From the NCBI RefSeq assembly GCF_014779765.1, contig NZ_JACXZA010000002.1, forward strand, positions 186,001 through 250,000: a stretch of 64,000 nucleotides of DNA, given 5' to 3'. Below are positions 51,844 through 60,583 of the stretch, piece by piece. Made by a program: the position numbers and the translations under genes. The stretch's first letter is position 1. The number at the start of each line of letters is the position of its first letter. The notes beneath the pieces are model-generated. The model searched no databases and was not told where the DNA came from. It saw only the letters and a program-made list of their open reading frames with translations. This DNA comes from Paenibacillus terricola. GTDB taxonomy: Bacteria > Bacillota > Bacilli > Paenibacillales > Paenibacillaceae.

Positions 51844-52500
51844 ATGGTCAATTGGATCTGGTTGTTCATGATTGTCGTCAGCGTGATCTCAGCTGCGGTG
51901 ACGGGTAAGCTCGAGGCGGTTACAGAAGCGGCGTTTGATGGAGCGAAGACGGGGGTAACGGTCAGTTTTGGACTGATCAGCATTCTCGTCTTCTGGTTAG
52001 GCTTAATGCGTATCGGGGAGGATGCGGGTCTGCTTCGAGTATTATCTCGAATGCTCGGACCTGCCGTCCGCTTCCTGTTCCCCGATGTTCCACGCAATCA
52101 TCCGGCACTCGGTTACATCATGAGCAATATGGCTGCTAACTTACTTGGTCTTGGCAATGCGGCGACACCAATGGGAATCAAAGCGATGCAGGAGCTTCAA
52201 AAGCTCAATCCAGACCAAGAAACGGCCACCCCTGCCATGTGTACCTTGCTTGCGCTTAATACATCGAGTATTACACTTGTTCCAACCACATTAATTGCAA
52301 TCAGGCTGCAATATGAATCTGCGAATGCCGCCGAAATTGTAGGCTCCACCATCGCAGCTACTGCTGTTGCAACCGCAGCCGCCATACTTGCAGACCGCTG
52401 GTACCGAAGCCGAACCTCGCGCTCGAAGCGACCGCCGATCACACCGACTTATACGGCACCGCCTACGCAATCCGGAAAGGGTGGTGAGGCGGTTGGTTGA
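51844..52500 (+). CDS. spmA: Spore maturation protein A
   Basis: SpmA is a nucleoside-transporter-gate (Gate domain) membrane protein needed for spore core dehydration. The 218 residues start VNWIWLFMIVVSVISAAVTG and contain the conserved SFGLISILVFWLGLMRIGED and LLGLGNAATPMGIKAMQEL. The proline- and Ser/Thr-rich C-terminus is cytoplasmic. ATG 51844 lies 13 bp after GGGGGAGGA, eight bases beyond the dacB stop. It overlaps spmB by eight bases. Confidence 0.93.
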   Translation: MVNWIWLFMIVVSVISAAVTGKLEAVTEAAFDGAKTGVTVSFGLISILVFWLGLMRIGEDAGLLRVLSRMLGPAVRFLFPDVPRNHPALGYIMSNMAANLLGLGNAATPMGIKAMQELQKLNPDQETATPAMCTLLALNTSSITLVPTTLIAIRLQYESANAAEIVGSTIAATAVATAAAILADRWYRSRTSRSKRPPITPTYTAPPTQSGKGGEAVG

Positions 52501-53026
52501 ATGGCTGTCAACACTATCGGTATGGATGATCCCCGCACTTATCGTTTTTATTCCTTTGTTCGCCGCATTTAAGAAAGTTCCGGTCTATGAGACATTCGTC
52601 GAAGGGGCCAAAGAGGGGTTCGGCACTGCTATCAGTATTATTCCGCATATTGTAGGGATGATGGTGGCGATCAGCATGTTTCGGGCGTCAGGCGCAATGG
52701 ATATCATGTTATCCTTCTTCAAGCCATTGCTCGCTCCGCTTGGTGTACCAGCCGAGGTGCTTCCGCTTGGATTGCTTCGTCCATTGACTGGGGCAGGTTC
52801 TCTTGCTTATACAACAGATCTTATCAAGTCATTCGGACCAGACTCGATGATCGGCCGAATTGCTTCGACTATACAGGGCAGCACCGACACAACGCTATAT
52901 GTAATAACAGTTTATTTCGGCGCAGTGGGCATTCGCAAATCGCGGTATGCATTGAAGGTTGGCTTGTTCTCCGACCTCGTTGGCTTCGCCGCTTCGATTG
53001 CGGTTTGCTTGCTTTTATTCAGCTAA
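52493..53026 (+). CDS. spmB: Spore maturation protein B
   Basis: SpmB is the partner of SpmA and is also a Gate-domain membrane protein. It starts at TTG 52493, giving 177 residues beginning MVEWLSTLSVWMIPALIVF, close to the 178 of B. subtilis. Conserved segments are KKVPVYETFVEGAKEGF, LRPLTGAGSLAYTTDLIK and STDTTLYVITVYFGAVGI. GTGAGG within spmA provides the ribosome site. Upstream in-frame GTG codons exist but would give an unrelated Arg-rich extension. Confidence 0.92.
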   Translation: MVEWLSTLSVWMIPALIVFIPLFAAFKKVPVYETFVEGAKEGFGTAISIIPHIVGMMVAISMFRASGAMDIMLSFFKPLLAPLGVPAEVLPLGLLRPLTGAGSLAYTTDLIKSFGPDSMIGRIASTIQGSTDTTLYVITVYFGAVGIRKSRYALKVGLFSDLVGFAASIAVCLLLFS

Positions 53027-53090
53027 ATGGCCGTTCCAAGCGTGCGTCAACAAATTGTCAAATTTGAAATTTCCTCTAACAGCAAGGCGG

Positions 53091-53147
53091 AAGCACAAGT
53101 GCGGGCAAGATGGCGTAAAGGCCGTCAGTACCGACCTTGTGCTTTTT
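53091..53147 (+). terminator. Terminator after the dacB-spmAB operon
   Basis: AAGCACAAG (53091-53099) pairs with CTTGTGCTT (53136-53144) across a 36-base loop, followed by T. The loop is long, but the stem is perfect. Confidence 0.65.
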
Positions 53148-53175
53148 CGTGCTTAAAGTTAATATGGAGGGTGAG

Positions 53176-54402
53176 GTGAAAAAGTTGGAACGTTTACAGA
53201 AAATATTGGCGCAAGCAGGCATTGCCTCTCGGCGCAAATGCGAAGAGCTTATCTTGTCTGGACAGGTGGAAGTGAACGGGGTCCAAGTTAAGACGCTCGG
53301 TGCTAAGGCCGATCCGAATGAAGATGTCATTACCGTAAACGGGAAGCCGATTGAAACGGAAGCGAAGCTGTACATTATGCTGAACAAGCCGAAGGGCGTT
53401 ATTACGAGCGCATCGGATCCGCAAGGCCGCAAGGTCGTGTCGGATTTTTTGTCAGGCATCAAACAGCGTGTCTATCCGATCGGTCGACTCGATTATGATA
53501 CCGAAGGATTGCTGCTTCTGACGAATGATGGCGAATTCGCTAATTTGCTGACGCATCCGAAGCACCATGTGCCGAAGACGTATTTGGCGACAGTGGATGG
53601 CGTCCCGCATGGCGAGAAGCTGGACCAGCTTCGTAAGGGCGTCGAGCTTGAGGACGGGATGACGGCTCCGGCCGAGGTCGAGTATCAAGATATTCAAGCC
53701 GACAACAAGGAATCCACGATTCGTATTACGATCTATGAAGGTCGCAACCGTCAGGTTCGCCGGATGTTCGATGCGGTGGGTCATCCTGTTACTCGTCTGA
53801 AGCGGGTCAAATTCGGAGAGATTGGTTTGCAAAATCTGAAGCGCGGCGGCTGGCGTCCGCTCACGCCGAAGGAAGTGGCCGAGCTTCGTGCGGAAGCTGC
53901 GAAGGCAGAAGGCAAGGAGAATCCGATCGCTTCAAGCCGTAACGGGAAGAAGCCAGAGTGGAAACCGAAGCCAAAGCCTAAGGGATTAGCGACGGCATCT
54001 GTCTCTGAAGCAAGTGAAGGCCGTAAACCTGCAAAAGCGAAGCCTAGCACTCGTACAGCTAATGGCCGCTCCCGCAAATCTTATGCTGAAGCTGTTATCG
54101 AGAAAGTCATTGGCAGCTACGATAAGAATGCGGGCAGCGCAGACGGACGCAGACCAGGCGACCGTCAGCAGCAAGCTGGCAGCCAAGGAAGATCGCCGCG
54201 TGGACGAGCAGCTGCCGGAACACAGCGTGATGCTGCAAGAAATACGCAAACGTCTAATGCTGGCCGCAGACCTAAGCAGTCGGAGACTGGCAGAAGCAGT
54301 GGTCGTTCGCAGGACAGCCGCGGACGCGGGCAAACACCACGTTCGGGCGATCGTCCAGGTGCAACTGGCGGCAGCAGACCAACGCGCACACGCAAAGGTT
54401 AA
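53176..54402 (+). CDS. rluB: 23S rRNA pseudouridine synthase RluB with long basic tail
   Basis: RluB makes pseudouridine at about position 2605 of 23S rRNA. An S4 domain (about 3-60, LQKILAQAGIASRRKCEEL) precedes the catalytic domain with the Asp in YPIGRLDYDTEGLLLLTN and the later GRNRQVRRMFDAVGH. The conserved protein ends near residue 245; about 160 further residues form a low-complexity tail rich in Arg, Lys, Gly, Ser and Gln. B. subtilis RluB lacks it. GTG 53176 follows GGAGG (53166-53170); TTG 53185 is equally possible. It precedes resA, as in Bacillus. Confidence 0.92.
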   Translation: MKKLERLQKILAQAGIASRRKCEELILSGQVEVNGVQVKTLGAKADPNEDVITVNGKPIETEAKLYIMLNKPKGVITSASDPQGRKVVSDFLSGIKQRVYPIGRLDYDTEGLLLLTNDGEFANLLTHPKHHVPKTYLATVDGVPHGEKLDQLRKGVELEDGMTAPAEVEYQDIQADNKESTIRITIYEGRNRQVRRMFDAVGHPVTRLKRVKFGEIGLQNLKRGGWRPLTPKEVAELRAEAAKAEGKENPIASSRNGKKPEWKPKPKPKGLATASVSEASEGRKPAKAKPSTRTANGRSRKSYAEAVIEKVIGSYDKNAGSADGRRPGDRQQQAGSQGRSPRGRAAAGTQRDAARNTQTSNAGRRPKQSETGRSSGRSQDSRGRGQTPRSGDRPGATGGSRPTRTRKG

Positions 54403-54441
54403 GGGCTAACAGCTTTAGCTGGAGTGATGGGCGTATAACAT

Positions 54442-54472
54442 GACGGCATTGTTGCGAATGCCGTCGATTTTT
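54442..54472 (+). terminator. Rho-independent terminator after rluB
   Basis: GACGGCATT (54442-54450) and AATGCCGTC (54457-54465) form a perfect stem, followed by GA and five T. Confidence 0.85.
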
Positions 54473-54532
54473 GTTCAAATTAAGGAAATGGATTATTTAG
54501 GTTGTTTCGCAATCTACTAGAGGTGATAAGGC

Positions 54533-55060
54533 TTGGGCAAAAATCGGAAGCCGATTCAGATCGTCATCTTGCTCGGCGTCTTGCTGCTCGGCGGATATGC
54601 GATCGGCAAGACGCTGTTTGCGTCTGACGATGGCCGTCCGGCAGTCGGTAAGGCGGCGCCGGATTTTACATTGCTTGATCTGAACGGTCAGACGCATCAG
54701 TTGGCAGATTACAAGGGCAAGGCAGTGGTCGTCAATTTCTGGGGATCATTCTGTCCGCCATGTGTCACGGAGATGCCGGAGTTTCAGCGTATGTATGACA
54801 AGTATAAGGACAAGTCTTTTGAAGTGCTGGCGATAAACCTAAGTGAAGACGATTTAACCGTCAACAACTTCGTCGGGGAGCGTTCGCTTACTTACCCGAT
54901 TCTAAGGGATGCGAATCGAGTCATTGAGCGCAAGTACGGATTATCGCAGTATCCAACCACGTTCTTCGTCAAGCCGGATGGCACGATTATGGACATCTTC
55001 GTCGGCGGGATGAGTGAACAAGACATCGATTCGCGGGTAGATCAGCTGCTGCAATCCTAG
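54533..55060 (+). CDS. resA: Thiol-disulfide oxidoreductase ResA
   Basis: ResA is a membrane-tethered thioredoxin-like protein facing the outside that reduces apocytochrome c cysteines before heme attachment. It has an N-terminal anchor (IVILLGVLLLGGYAIGKTL) and a TlpA/AhpC-like fold with the active-site Cys74-P-P-Cys77 in FWGSFCPPCVTEMP. The cis-proline loop QYPTTFFVKPDG is near 148. It starts at TTG 54533 behind GAGGTGAT, giving 175 residues. It is the first gene of resABCDE. Confidence 0.93.
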   Translation: MGKNRKPIQIVILLGVLLLGGYAIGKTLFASDDGRPAVGKAAPDFTLLDLNGQTHQLADYKGKAVVVNFWGSFCPPCVTEMPEFQRMYDKYKDKSFEVLAINLSEDDLTVNNFVGERSLTYPILRDANRVIERKYGLSQYPTTFFVKPDGTIMDIFVGGMSEQDIDSRVDQLLQS

Positions 55061-55108
55061 TTGTTCGCCTTCCATGCGAGAGTGAGGTTCAGAAGGAGGC
55101 TTTACGTT

Positions 55109-56737
55109 TTGTTTCAGAATACGAAGTGCGAATGCGGTCACCAGAATCCGCCGGACACGCTGCTCTGCGAGTCATGCGGCAAACCGCTTGTAGAATCAGA
55201 TGAGCCGCTAGAGATGCGGTATGACGGCGTAGCCAGACGGTCACAGAAGCGGAATCCGAACCCACTTGATCGGGTGTGGAACTTTTTCTCATCGGTTCGT
55301 ATCGCCGTTATCATCATCATTATTACACTGGTCGGTGCCTCTCTTGGTACGATTTATCCTCAGGGCAATAATGCAGAGTATTATAAAGAAGCGTACGGAT
55401 GGAGCGGAGAGCTGTATCATAAGATTGGGCTTTCCTCCATGTATGATTCCTGGTGGTTCGTCGGCCTGCTGGTTATGATTGGTACGTCGCTTGTCATCTG
55501 CAGTCTTGACCGGGTGCTTCCGCTCTATCGCGCCTTGAACAAGCAGCAGATTCGTAAGCATCTGCAATTCATTACACGCCAGAAGACTTCCTATGTCGGC
55601 GCTATTGAAGGGGATGCCGAGCAATGGGTGCAGTCGTTCGGTAACCATCTTAAGCGGCGCAGATACAAAGTACATATTAATGGCACTGCACTCCTCGCGG
55701 AGAAAAACCGATTCAGCCGCTGGGGCCCTTACATCAACCATATCGGTCTGATCATTCTGCTGCTCGCGCTGCTGGCTCGGACGATTCCGCATTGGACGGA
55801 AGAGAATACGATCGCTGTTCGCGACGGGGAGACCGTACAGGTTGCCGGTACTGACTACTATGTGAAGAACGATAAGTTCACTGTAGAGTACTATAATGAA
55901 ACCGAGCTGCCGGACAGGCTGAAGCAGCAGCAGCGTCCGAAGCTATATGAGACGCATGCTGTAATGTACGAATGCGTCAGCTCTTGCGATGAGCCGGGCA
56001 TTGAGCCAGAGCTCAAAGAAGTGAAGCAATACGAGATTACGGTAAACCATCCAATGAACTATAAGGGCGTAAAGCTCTATCAGATCGGTTACGATGATGA
56101 GCCGCTGTTGCAATCCGTTAAACCGGTTATCGAAGATGTGAAGACGGGGCAAAAGTACGGACCGTTCGATCTGCCGATGAAGAATCCGAAGACAAGCTTT
56201 GAGGTTGGTCCATACAGCTTGGAGCTGAAAGCGAATTACATGGAATTTGCTTTGAATGACGAAGGCAGTCCAGTTACGAAATCGCGGGATCCGAAAGCGC
56301 CAGCGTTCATCTTTATCGTGAAGGGACCAGGTCTTGACGAGAATGGCGAACCGTACATGTATTTCCCGCTTGAGAAAGATAAAGAACGTTTCAGTCAGGA
56401 TAAAATCAACCAAGCGATAGCGTCTAAGATTCAAATCCGGGTTGATGGCATGGACAATGTCAAGTTTAGCTCTTACACGAGCTACTTGTTAATCCGGGTC
56501 GACCGTGCGCTGCCATTCGTATGGGTTGGTCTTGGCATTTGTATGCTTGGCTTGTTGATGGGTGCCTATTGGCATCACCGCCGGATATGGCTGCGGATTG
56601 ATGACGGTACATTGTCGCTTGGCGCGCATACGAACAAAAACCATTTTGGCATGCGTTCGGAGACAACTTGGGCGCTTGAACAAATGGGCATTACGGTCGA
56701 GAGCGATAAGCTCGATAACGGGGGTTATAATTCGTGA
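55109..56737 (+). CDS. resB: Cytochrome c biogenesis protein ResB with N-terminal zinc ribbon
   Basis: ResB (Ccs1 family) works with ResC in heme export and attachment to cytochrome c. The protein has four hydrophobic segments (IAVIIIIITLVGASLGTIY; SWWFVGLLVMIGTSLVICS; HIGLIILLLALLARTI; LPFVWVGLGICMLGLLMG) and a large external domain between the last two. The first 21 residues contain the cysteine pattern CECGHQN..LCESCG, a likely cytosolic zinc ribbon not found in B. subtilis ResB. I start at TTG 55109, 10 bp after AAGGAGG (55093-55099), giving 542 residues. Confidence 0.93.
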   Translation: MFQNTKCECGHQNPPDTLLCESCGKPLVESDEPLEMRYDGVARRSQKRNPNPLDRVWNFFSSVRIAVIIIIITLVGASLGTIYPQGNNAEYYKEAYGWSGELYHKIGLSSMYDSWWFVGLLVMIGTSLVICSLDRVLPLYRALNKQQIRKHLQFITRQKTSYVGAIEGDAEQWVQSFGNHLKRRRYKVHINGTALLAEKNRFSRWGPYINHIGLIILLLALLARTIPHWTEENTIAVRDGETVQVAGTDYYVKNDKFTVEYYNETELPDRLKQQQRPKLYETHAVMYECVSSCDEPGIEPELKEVKQYEITVNHPMNYKGVKLYQIGYDDEPLLQSVKPVIEDVKTGQKYGPFDLPMKNPKTSFEVGPYSLELKANYMEFALNDEGSPVTKSRDPKAPAFIFIVKGPGLDENGEPYMYFPLEKDKERFSQDKINQAIASKIQIRVDGMDNVKFSSYTSYLLIRVDRALPFVWVGLGICMLGLLMGAYWHHRRIWLRIDDGTLSLGAHTNKNHFGMRSETTWALEQMGITVESDKLDNGGYNS

Positions 56738-57993
56738 ATTGGGTAGAGTTTAGCGGACATGCATACCTAGTTGCATTCGCCTTATATTGTTTCGCGTTTA
56801 TGTTTTATGTAATCGCAATTGCTGGTCAGCGCTGGAGTAACCGAGACTCCAAGAATCATACGCAGCGCTGGGGCCGAATTGCTTTCTTCACCTCGTCAGT
56901 GGGTCTTGCGGGTCACCTGACCTTCTTCTTCACTCGCTGGTACGGAAGCGGACAGATTCCTACTAGTAATATGTACGAATTCATGTCGTTTCTTGCGATG
57001 GCGATCATGATCGCCTTCACCATTATTTACTTGATTTATCGCAAGCCGATTCTCGGGATGTTCGCGACTCCGCTTGCTGTTATTATCGTAGCGTATGCAT
57101 CTGTATTCCCTAAGGATGTGCAGCCGCTCATCCCATCGCTTAACTCGTATTGGCTGAAGATTCACGTAACGACAGCTGCACTCGGCGAAGCATTCTTTGC
57201 AGTCGGTTTCGCAGCGGGACTTATGTATTTGCTTCGGGTGGTCGATTATACTCGTAAGGACGCTAAAGCCCGCAAAGAGCAGCGTTGGGTCGAGTTTACG
57301 CTTTATGTTATCGTTGTGGTCATCGGCTTCATCAGCATCGTCTTCTCGTTCCGCGGAGCGGGCTACGAAGCACATTTCACGCAAGAGAATGTGACTGTTG
57401 ACGAGCAAGGTCAGACCATCACAAGGGTCGAGCAGGTCCAATACGATCTGCCGCCAATCTTTAAGCCTTACAACAGCCAAGTGGTGTCGGTCGATTCCTT
57501 CCTTGGCATGAACAAGCCTTGGTTCGAGACGCCTTCTTGGATGAATGGCATTAACGCCGGCCGCAAGCTGAACACCGTTATCTGGTCGATTATTGCAGGT
57601 TCGTTGTTGTATGGACTGCTTCGCTTAGCGTTTCGTAAGCCGCTTGGTGCTGTCATTCATCCGTTTATGGATGGTGTTAAGCCCAGTGATCTCGACGAGA
57701 TCAGCTACCGCGCCATCGCCATCGGCTTCCCCGTGTTTACGCTCGGCGCACTCATCTTCGCGATGATCTGGGCGAACGAGGCGTGGGGCCGCTTCTGGGG
57801 ATGGGATCCGAAGGAAGTATGGGCGCTTATTACATGGCTATACTACAGCGTTTACTTGCACTTCCGCTTATCGCGCGGATGGCAGGGACTTCGTTCCGCA
57901 TGGCTGGCCGTTATCGGCTTCGTCATTGTGTGGTTCACGCTCATTGGCGTTAACCTCATTATCGCCGGCTTGCACTCGTATGCAGGTGTATAG
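56734..57993 (+). CDS. resC: Cytochrome c biogenesis protein ResC (CcsA/CcsB family)
   Basis: ResC is the heme-handling membrane partner of ResB. It has eight or so hydrophobic segments and the tryptophan-rich heme-binding WWD-like motif ANEAWGRFWGWDPKEVWALI near residue 347, plus conserved His residues in external loops (IHVTTAALGEAFFAVG and the C-terminal GLHSYAGV). It starts at GTG 56734, overlapping the resB stop (GTGA). The 419 residues include a long loop of about 70 residues after the fifth segment. Confidence 0.94.
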   Translation: MNWVEFSGHAYLVAFALYCFAFMFYVIAIAGQRWSNRDSKNHTQRWGRIAFFTSSVGLAGHLTFFFTRWYGSGQIPTSNMYEFMSFLAMAIMIAFTIIYLIYRKPILGMFATPLAVIIVAYASVFPKDVQPLIPSLNSYWLKIHVTTAALGEAFFAVGFAAGLMYLLRVVDYTRKDAKARKEQRWVEFTLYVIVVVIGFISIVFSFRGAGYEAHFTQENVTVDEQGQTITRVEQVQYDLPPIFKPYNSQVVSVDSFLGMNKPWFETPSWMNGINAGRKLNTVIWSIIAGSLLYGLLRLAFRKPLGAVIHPFMDGVKPSDLDEISYRAIAIGFPVFTLGALIFAMIWANEAWGRFWGWDPKEVWALITWLYYSVYLHFRLSRGWQGLRSAWLAVIGFVIVWFTLIGVNLIIAGLHSYAGV

Positions 57994-58027
57994 TCACCTA
58001 AATTATTGATAAAGGGGCCGTGTCTTT

Positions 58028-58744
58028 ATGACCGATTTCGCGCATCGCATATTAGTTGTAGACGACGAAGAGCGCATTCGCCGCTTGCTCAAAATGTACT
58101 TGGAGAAGGAAGGCTACGAGATCGAAGAAGCAGAGGATGGAGAAACTGCACTTCGAATGGCAGCGGGCAAAGATTATGATCTGATCATGCTCGACGTTAT
58201 GCTTCCGGGTATTGATGGCGTTGAAGTATGCTCCAGACTTCGCCAGGTGAAAGCTACGCCGGTTATTATGCTTACGGCTAAAGGCGAAGAAATGAACCGT
58301 GTGCAAGGGTTTGAGGCAGGCGCTGACGATTATGTTGTAAAACCGTTCAGCCCGCGTGAAGTGATCTATCGTGTGAAAGCGATCCTTCGCCGCTCATCGG
58401 CTACGGCTTTCCTCACGAAAGAATCGAATTCCAGCAACAACATCGTGCTTCCGCATCTCATTATCGAGCATGACGCACACCGTGTTATGGCAGGCGGGCA
58501 AGAGGTAAGCCTGACGCCTAAGGAGTACGAATTGCTGCACTATTTGGCTGTATCGCCGGACAAAGTATTCTCGCGTGAGGAGCTGCTGAAGGATGTATGG
58601 AACTATGAGTTCTTTGGCGACCTTCGCACCGTAGATACTCATGTAAAGCGTCTGCGCGAGAAGCTGAACAAAGTGTCGGTTGAAGCAGCTTCAATGATTA
58701 CTACGGTATGGGGCGTTGGTTATAAGCTTGAGGTATCGAAGTAA
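58028..58744 (+). CDS. resD: Response regulator ResD
   Basis: ResD is an OmpR/PhoB-type regulator that with ResE controls aerobic-to-anaerobic respiration genes, including resABC and ctaA in Bacillus. The receiver contains VVDDEER, phosphoacceptor Asp56 in LIMLDVMLPGIDG and Lys in VVKPFSPRE. The winged-helix output domain (about 140-238) includes LTPKEYELLHYLA and LRTVDTHVKRLREKL. AAAGGGG precedes ATG 58028. Confidence 0.95.
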   Translation: MTDFAHRILVVDDEERIRRLLKMYLEKEGYEIEEAEDGETALRMAAGKDYDLIMLDVMLPGIDGVEVCSRLRQVKATPVIMLTAKGEEMNRVQGFEAGADDYVVKPFSPREVIYRVKAILRRSSATAFLTKESNSSNNIVLPHLIIEHDAHRVMAGGQEVSLTPKEYELLHYLAVSPDKVFSREELLKDVWNYEFFGDLRTVDTHVKRLREKLNKVSVEAASMITTVWGVGYKLEVSK

Positions 58745-60223
58745 TTGATGAAGCTGGGATGGTTGTGGCGTAGTGTAGTCGGCAAGCTGTGGATGACGAT
58801 TATCGTGCTGGTAGCAGTCGTTCTGCTCATTCTAGGCATGTTCCTGCTTCAATATATCGATATTAACTTTCAGGACAACACCTCTCATCAGGTGAAAGTG
58901 CTGTTCATTGTTACCGGGATCATCGGGTTTCTGTTATCTACTTTTTTTGCTTTCTTCCTATCGTCCAAAATCACGCAACCGCTCATCGAGATGAAGAAAG
59001 CGGCTGCGTCGATTTCCGGGGGCGATTATGAGACGCGTGTTCCGATTCGTTCGACAGACGAGATTGGTGATCTGGCCCATGCATTCAACCGTATGGCACA
59101 TGATCTTGATTCGCTCATTAAAGATTTGAGCCTCGAGAAGAATCATCTCGCCAGCATCTTGCGCAGTATGTCTGATGCCGTCATCACGTTTGATGCAGAA
59201 GGCAATGTGACGATGTCCAACCCGCCAGGCGATAAGCTGATGGCGCATTGGAACTCGCTTGATTGGGCGGAGGATGAGGAGAACAACTCGCGACCAGGGG
59301 TGCCTAAGCCGCTGCTTGAGCTGTTCGGACATGTCATTGCAGAGGGCATAGATAGCAGTGACAAGATTCATTTCCTAAGCGGGGTTTGGTCGGTTGTCAT
59401 GGCACCGTTGAAATCGAATGATTCGGTTCGCGGTGCGGTTGCGGTAGTACGGGATGTAACCGAGGAGTTCAAGCTGGAGAAGCTGCGTCGTGATTTCGTT
59501 GCGAACGTGTCCCATGAGATTCGGACGCCGTTGTCGATGATGCAGGGCTACAGTGAAGCGCTGTTGGACGGATTCGCTGATTCGCCAGAAGAACGCGATG
59601 AGCTTGTTCAAGTGATTCACGACGAATCCGTTCGGATGGGTCGGCTTGTGAAAGACTTGCTTGATCTGGCGAGAATGGAGGCAGGGCATACGGAGCTTAA
59701 GCTTATGCCATGCAATATCGATGCACTTGCAAGGCGCGTTCATCGTAAGTTTATGGCGTTCGCCAAGGAACGTGATATTCGACTTCAATGCGAGCTTCCC
59801 GAGTCTCCTCCGCTTCATGTTCAGGCTGCGGATGAGGATCGGCTCGAACAAGTGTTAACGAATTTGTTGGATAACGCGTTAAGACATACGCCTAGCGGGG
59901 CAATGATTACGTTATCTGGCGCATGGGGACAGCAGGAACCAGGTCAGTCTGAACCTTCCAATGTGGTACTGCGGATTGCAGACGAAGGGGAAGGTATCCC
60001 AACGGATGATCTGCCGTACATTTTCGAGCGTTTCTACAAAGCGGATAAGTCACGTAAACGCGGTTCGTCGGGTGGCACAGGTCTTGGACTTGCGATTGTG
60101 AAGAACATCGTAGAAGGCCATCACGGCCGCATTCAAGTGGATAGTATGATCGGCAAAGGTACGACATTTACAATATTGCTTCCTGTCGATTTGAATCATC
60201 AGTTGTCAATGCGCTCATCATAA
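58745..60223 (+). CDS. resE: Sensor histidine kinase ResE
   Basis: This is the membrane kinase for ResD. There are two membrane segments (about 17-36 and 51-74) with only a short external loop between them, so sensing is probably cytoplasmic. A HAMP domain (about 75-127), a PAS domain (about 130-240), a HisKA domain with His257 in VSHEIRTPLSMMQGYSE, and the HATPase domain with LEQVLTNLLDNALRHTP and GTGLGLAIVKNIVEGH follow. The start is TTG 58745, directly after the resD stop; ATG 58748 is possible. Its stop codon lies within the terminator. Confidence 0.94.
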   Translation: MMKLGWLWRSVVGKLWMTIIVLVAVVLLILGMFLLQYIDINFQDNTSHQVKVLFIVTGIIGFLLSTFFAFFLSSKITQPLIEMKKAAASISGGDYETRVPIRSTDEIGDLAHAFNRMAHDLDSLIKDLSLEKNHLASILRSMSDAVITFDAEGNVTMSNPPGDKLMAHWNSLDWAEDEENNSRPGVPKPLLELFGHVIAEGIDSSDKIHFLSGVWSVVMAPLKSNDSVRGAVAVVRDVTEEFKLEKLRRDFVANVSHEIRTPLSMMQGYSEALLDGFADSPEERDELVQVIHDESVRMGRLVKDLLDLARMEAGHTELKLMPCNIDALARRVHRKFMAFAKERDIRLQCELPESPPLHVQAADEDRLEQVLTNLLDNALRHTPSGAMITLSGAWGQQEPGQSEPSNVVLRIADEGEGIPTDDLPYIFERFYKADKSRKRGSSGGTGLGLAIVKNIVEGHHGRIQVDSMIGKGTTFTILLPVDLNHQLSMRSS

Positions 60224-60237
60224 TGAGCGCTTTTTTT
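60211..60237 (+). terminator. Terminator overlapping the resE stop codon
   Basis: GCGCTCAT (60211-60218) and ATGAGCGC (60223-60230) form an 8-bp stem with the stop codon in the loop, followed by seven T. Confidence 0.88.
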
Positions 60238-60280
60238 GTTGGATTAAGGGGGTTAATATTGTTCAACGTGGAACATGTAT

Positions 60281-60312
60281 AGGGGCTCCGCCCCTTTAGA
60301 CCCCGTTTTTTT
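60281..60312. other. GC-rich hairpin with downstream T run
   Basis: AGGGGC/GCCCCT (60281-60295) forms a tight hairpin with a TCC loop. After ten more bases there are seven T (60306-60312). It may be a second terminator or part of the repeat region that follows. Confidence 0.4.
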
Positions 60313-60347
60313 ACGAAAAATTAATAATTAAAGAGTTAAAAATTTCT

Positions 60348-60570
60348 ACCCACCCAAACCCTCCCTGCAAGGGAGGGCCCCAAAGGTCGTGTGACCTCTG
60401 GACTCCTCACAAGGACGGTGTATTGGATTGGATGGATCGTGTGCCCGCACTTGCCGCTTTTAGCGGCAAAGCTTTTGTTTGGATGGGTCTAGATAAGGTA
60501 TAGCGTCTGCATGCATTTTCGTTCATGCCCATCAGTCACCGCCCATTGATGAAACAGTCGAATAATTGCA
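60348..60570. repeat. Structured repeat element, copy 1
   Basis: The element is closed by ACCCACCCAAAC (60348-60359) pairing with GTTTGGATGGGT (60477-60488), 11 of 12 bases complementary. Inside are the hairpins CCCTCCCT/AGGGAGGG, AGGTC/GACCT and TTGCCGCT/AGCGGCAA. The similarity to copy 2 continues to about 60570, beyond the closing stem. It has no credible coding content. Confidence 0.8.
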
Positions 60571-60583
60571 GCATAAATGATCT

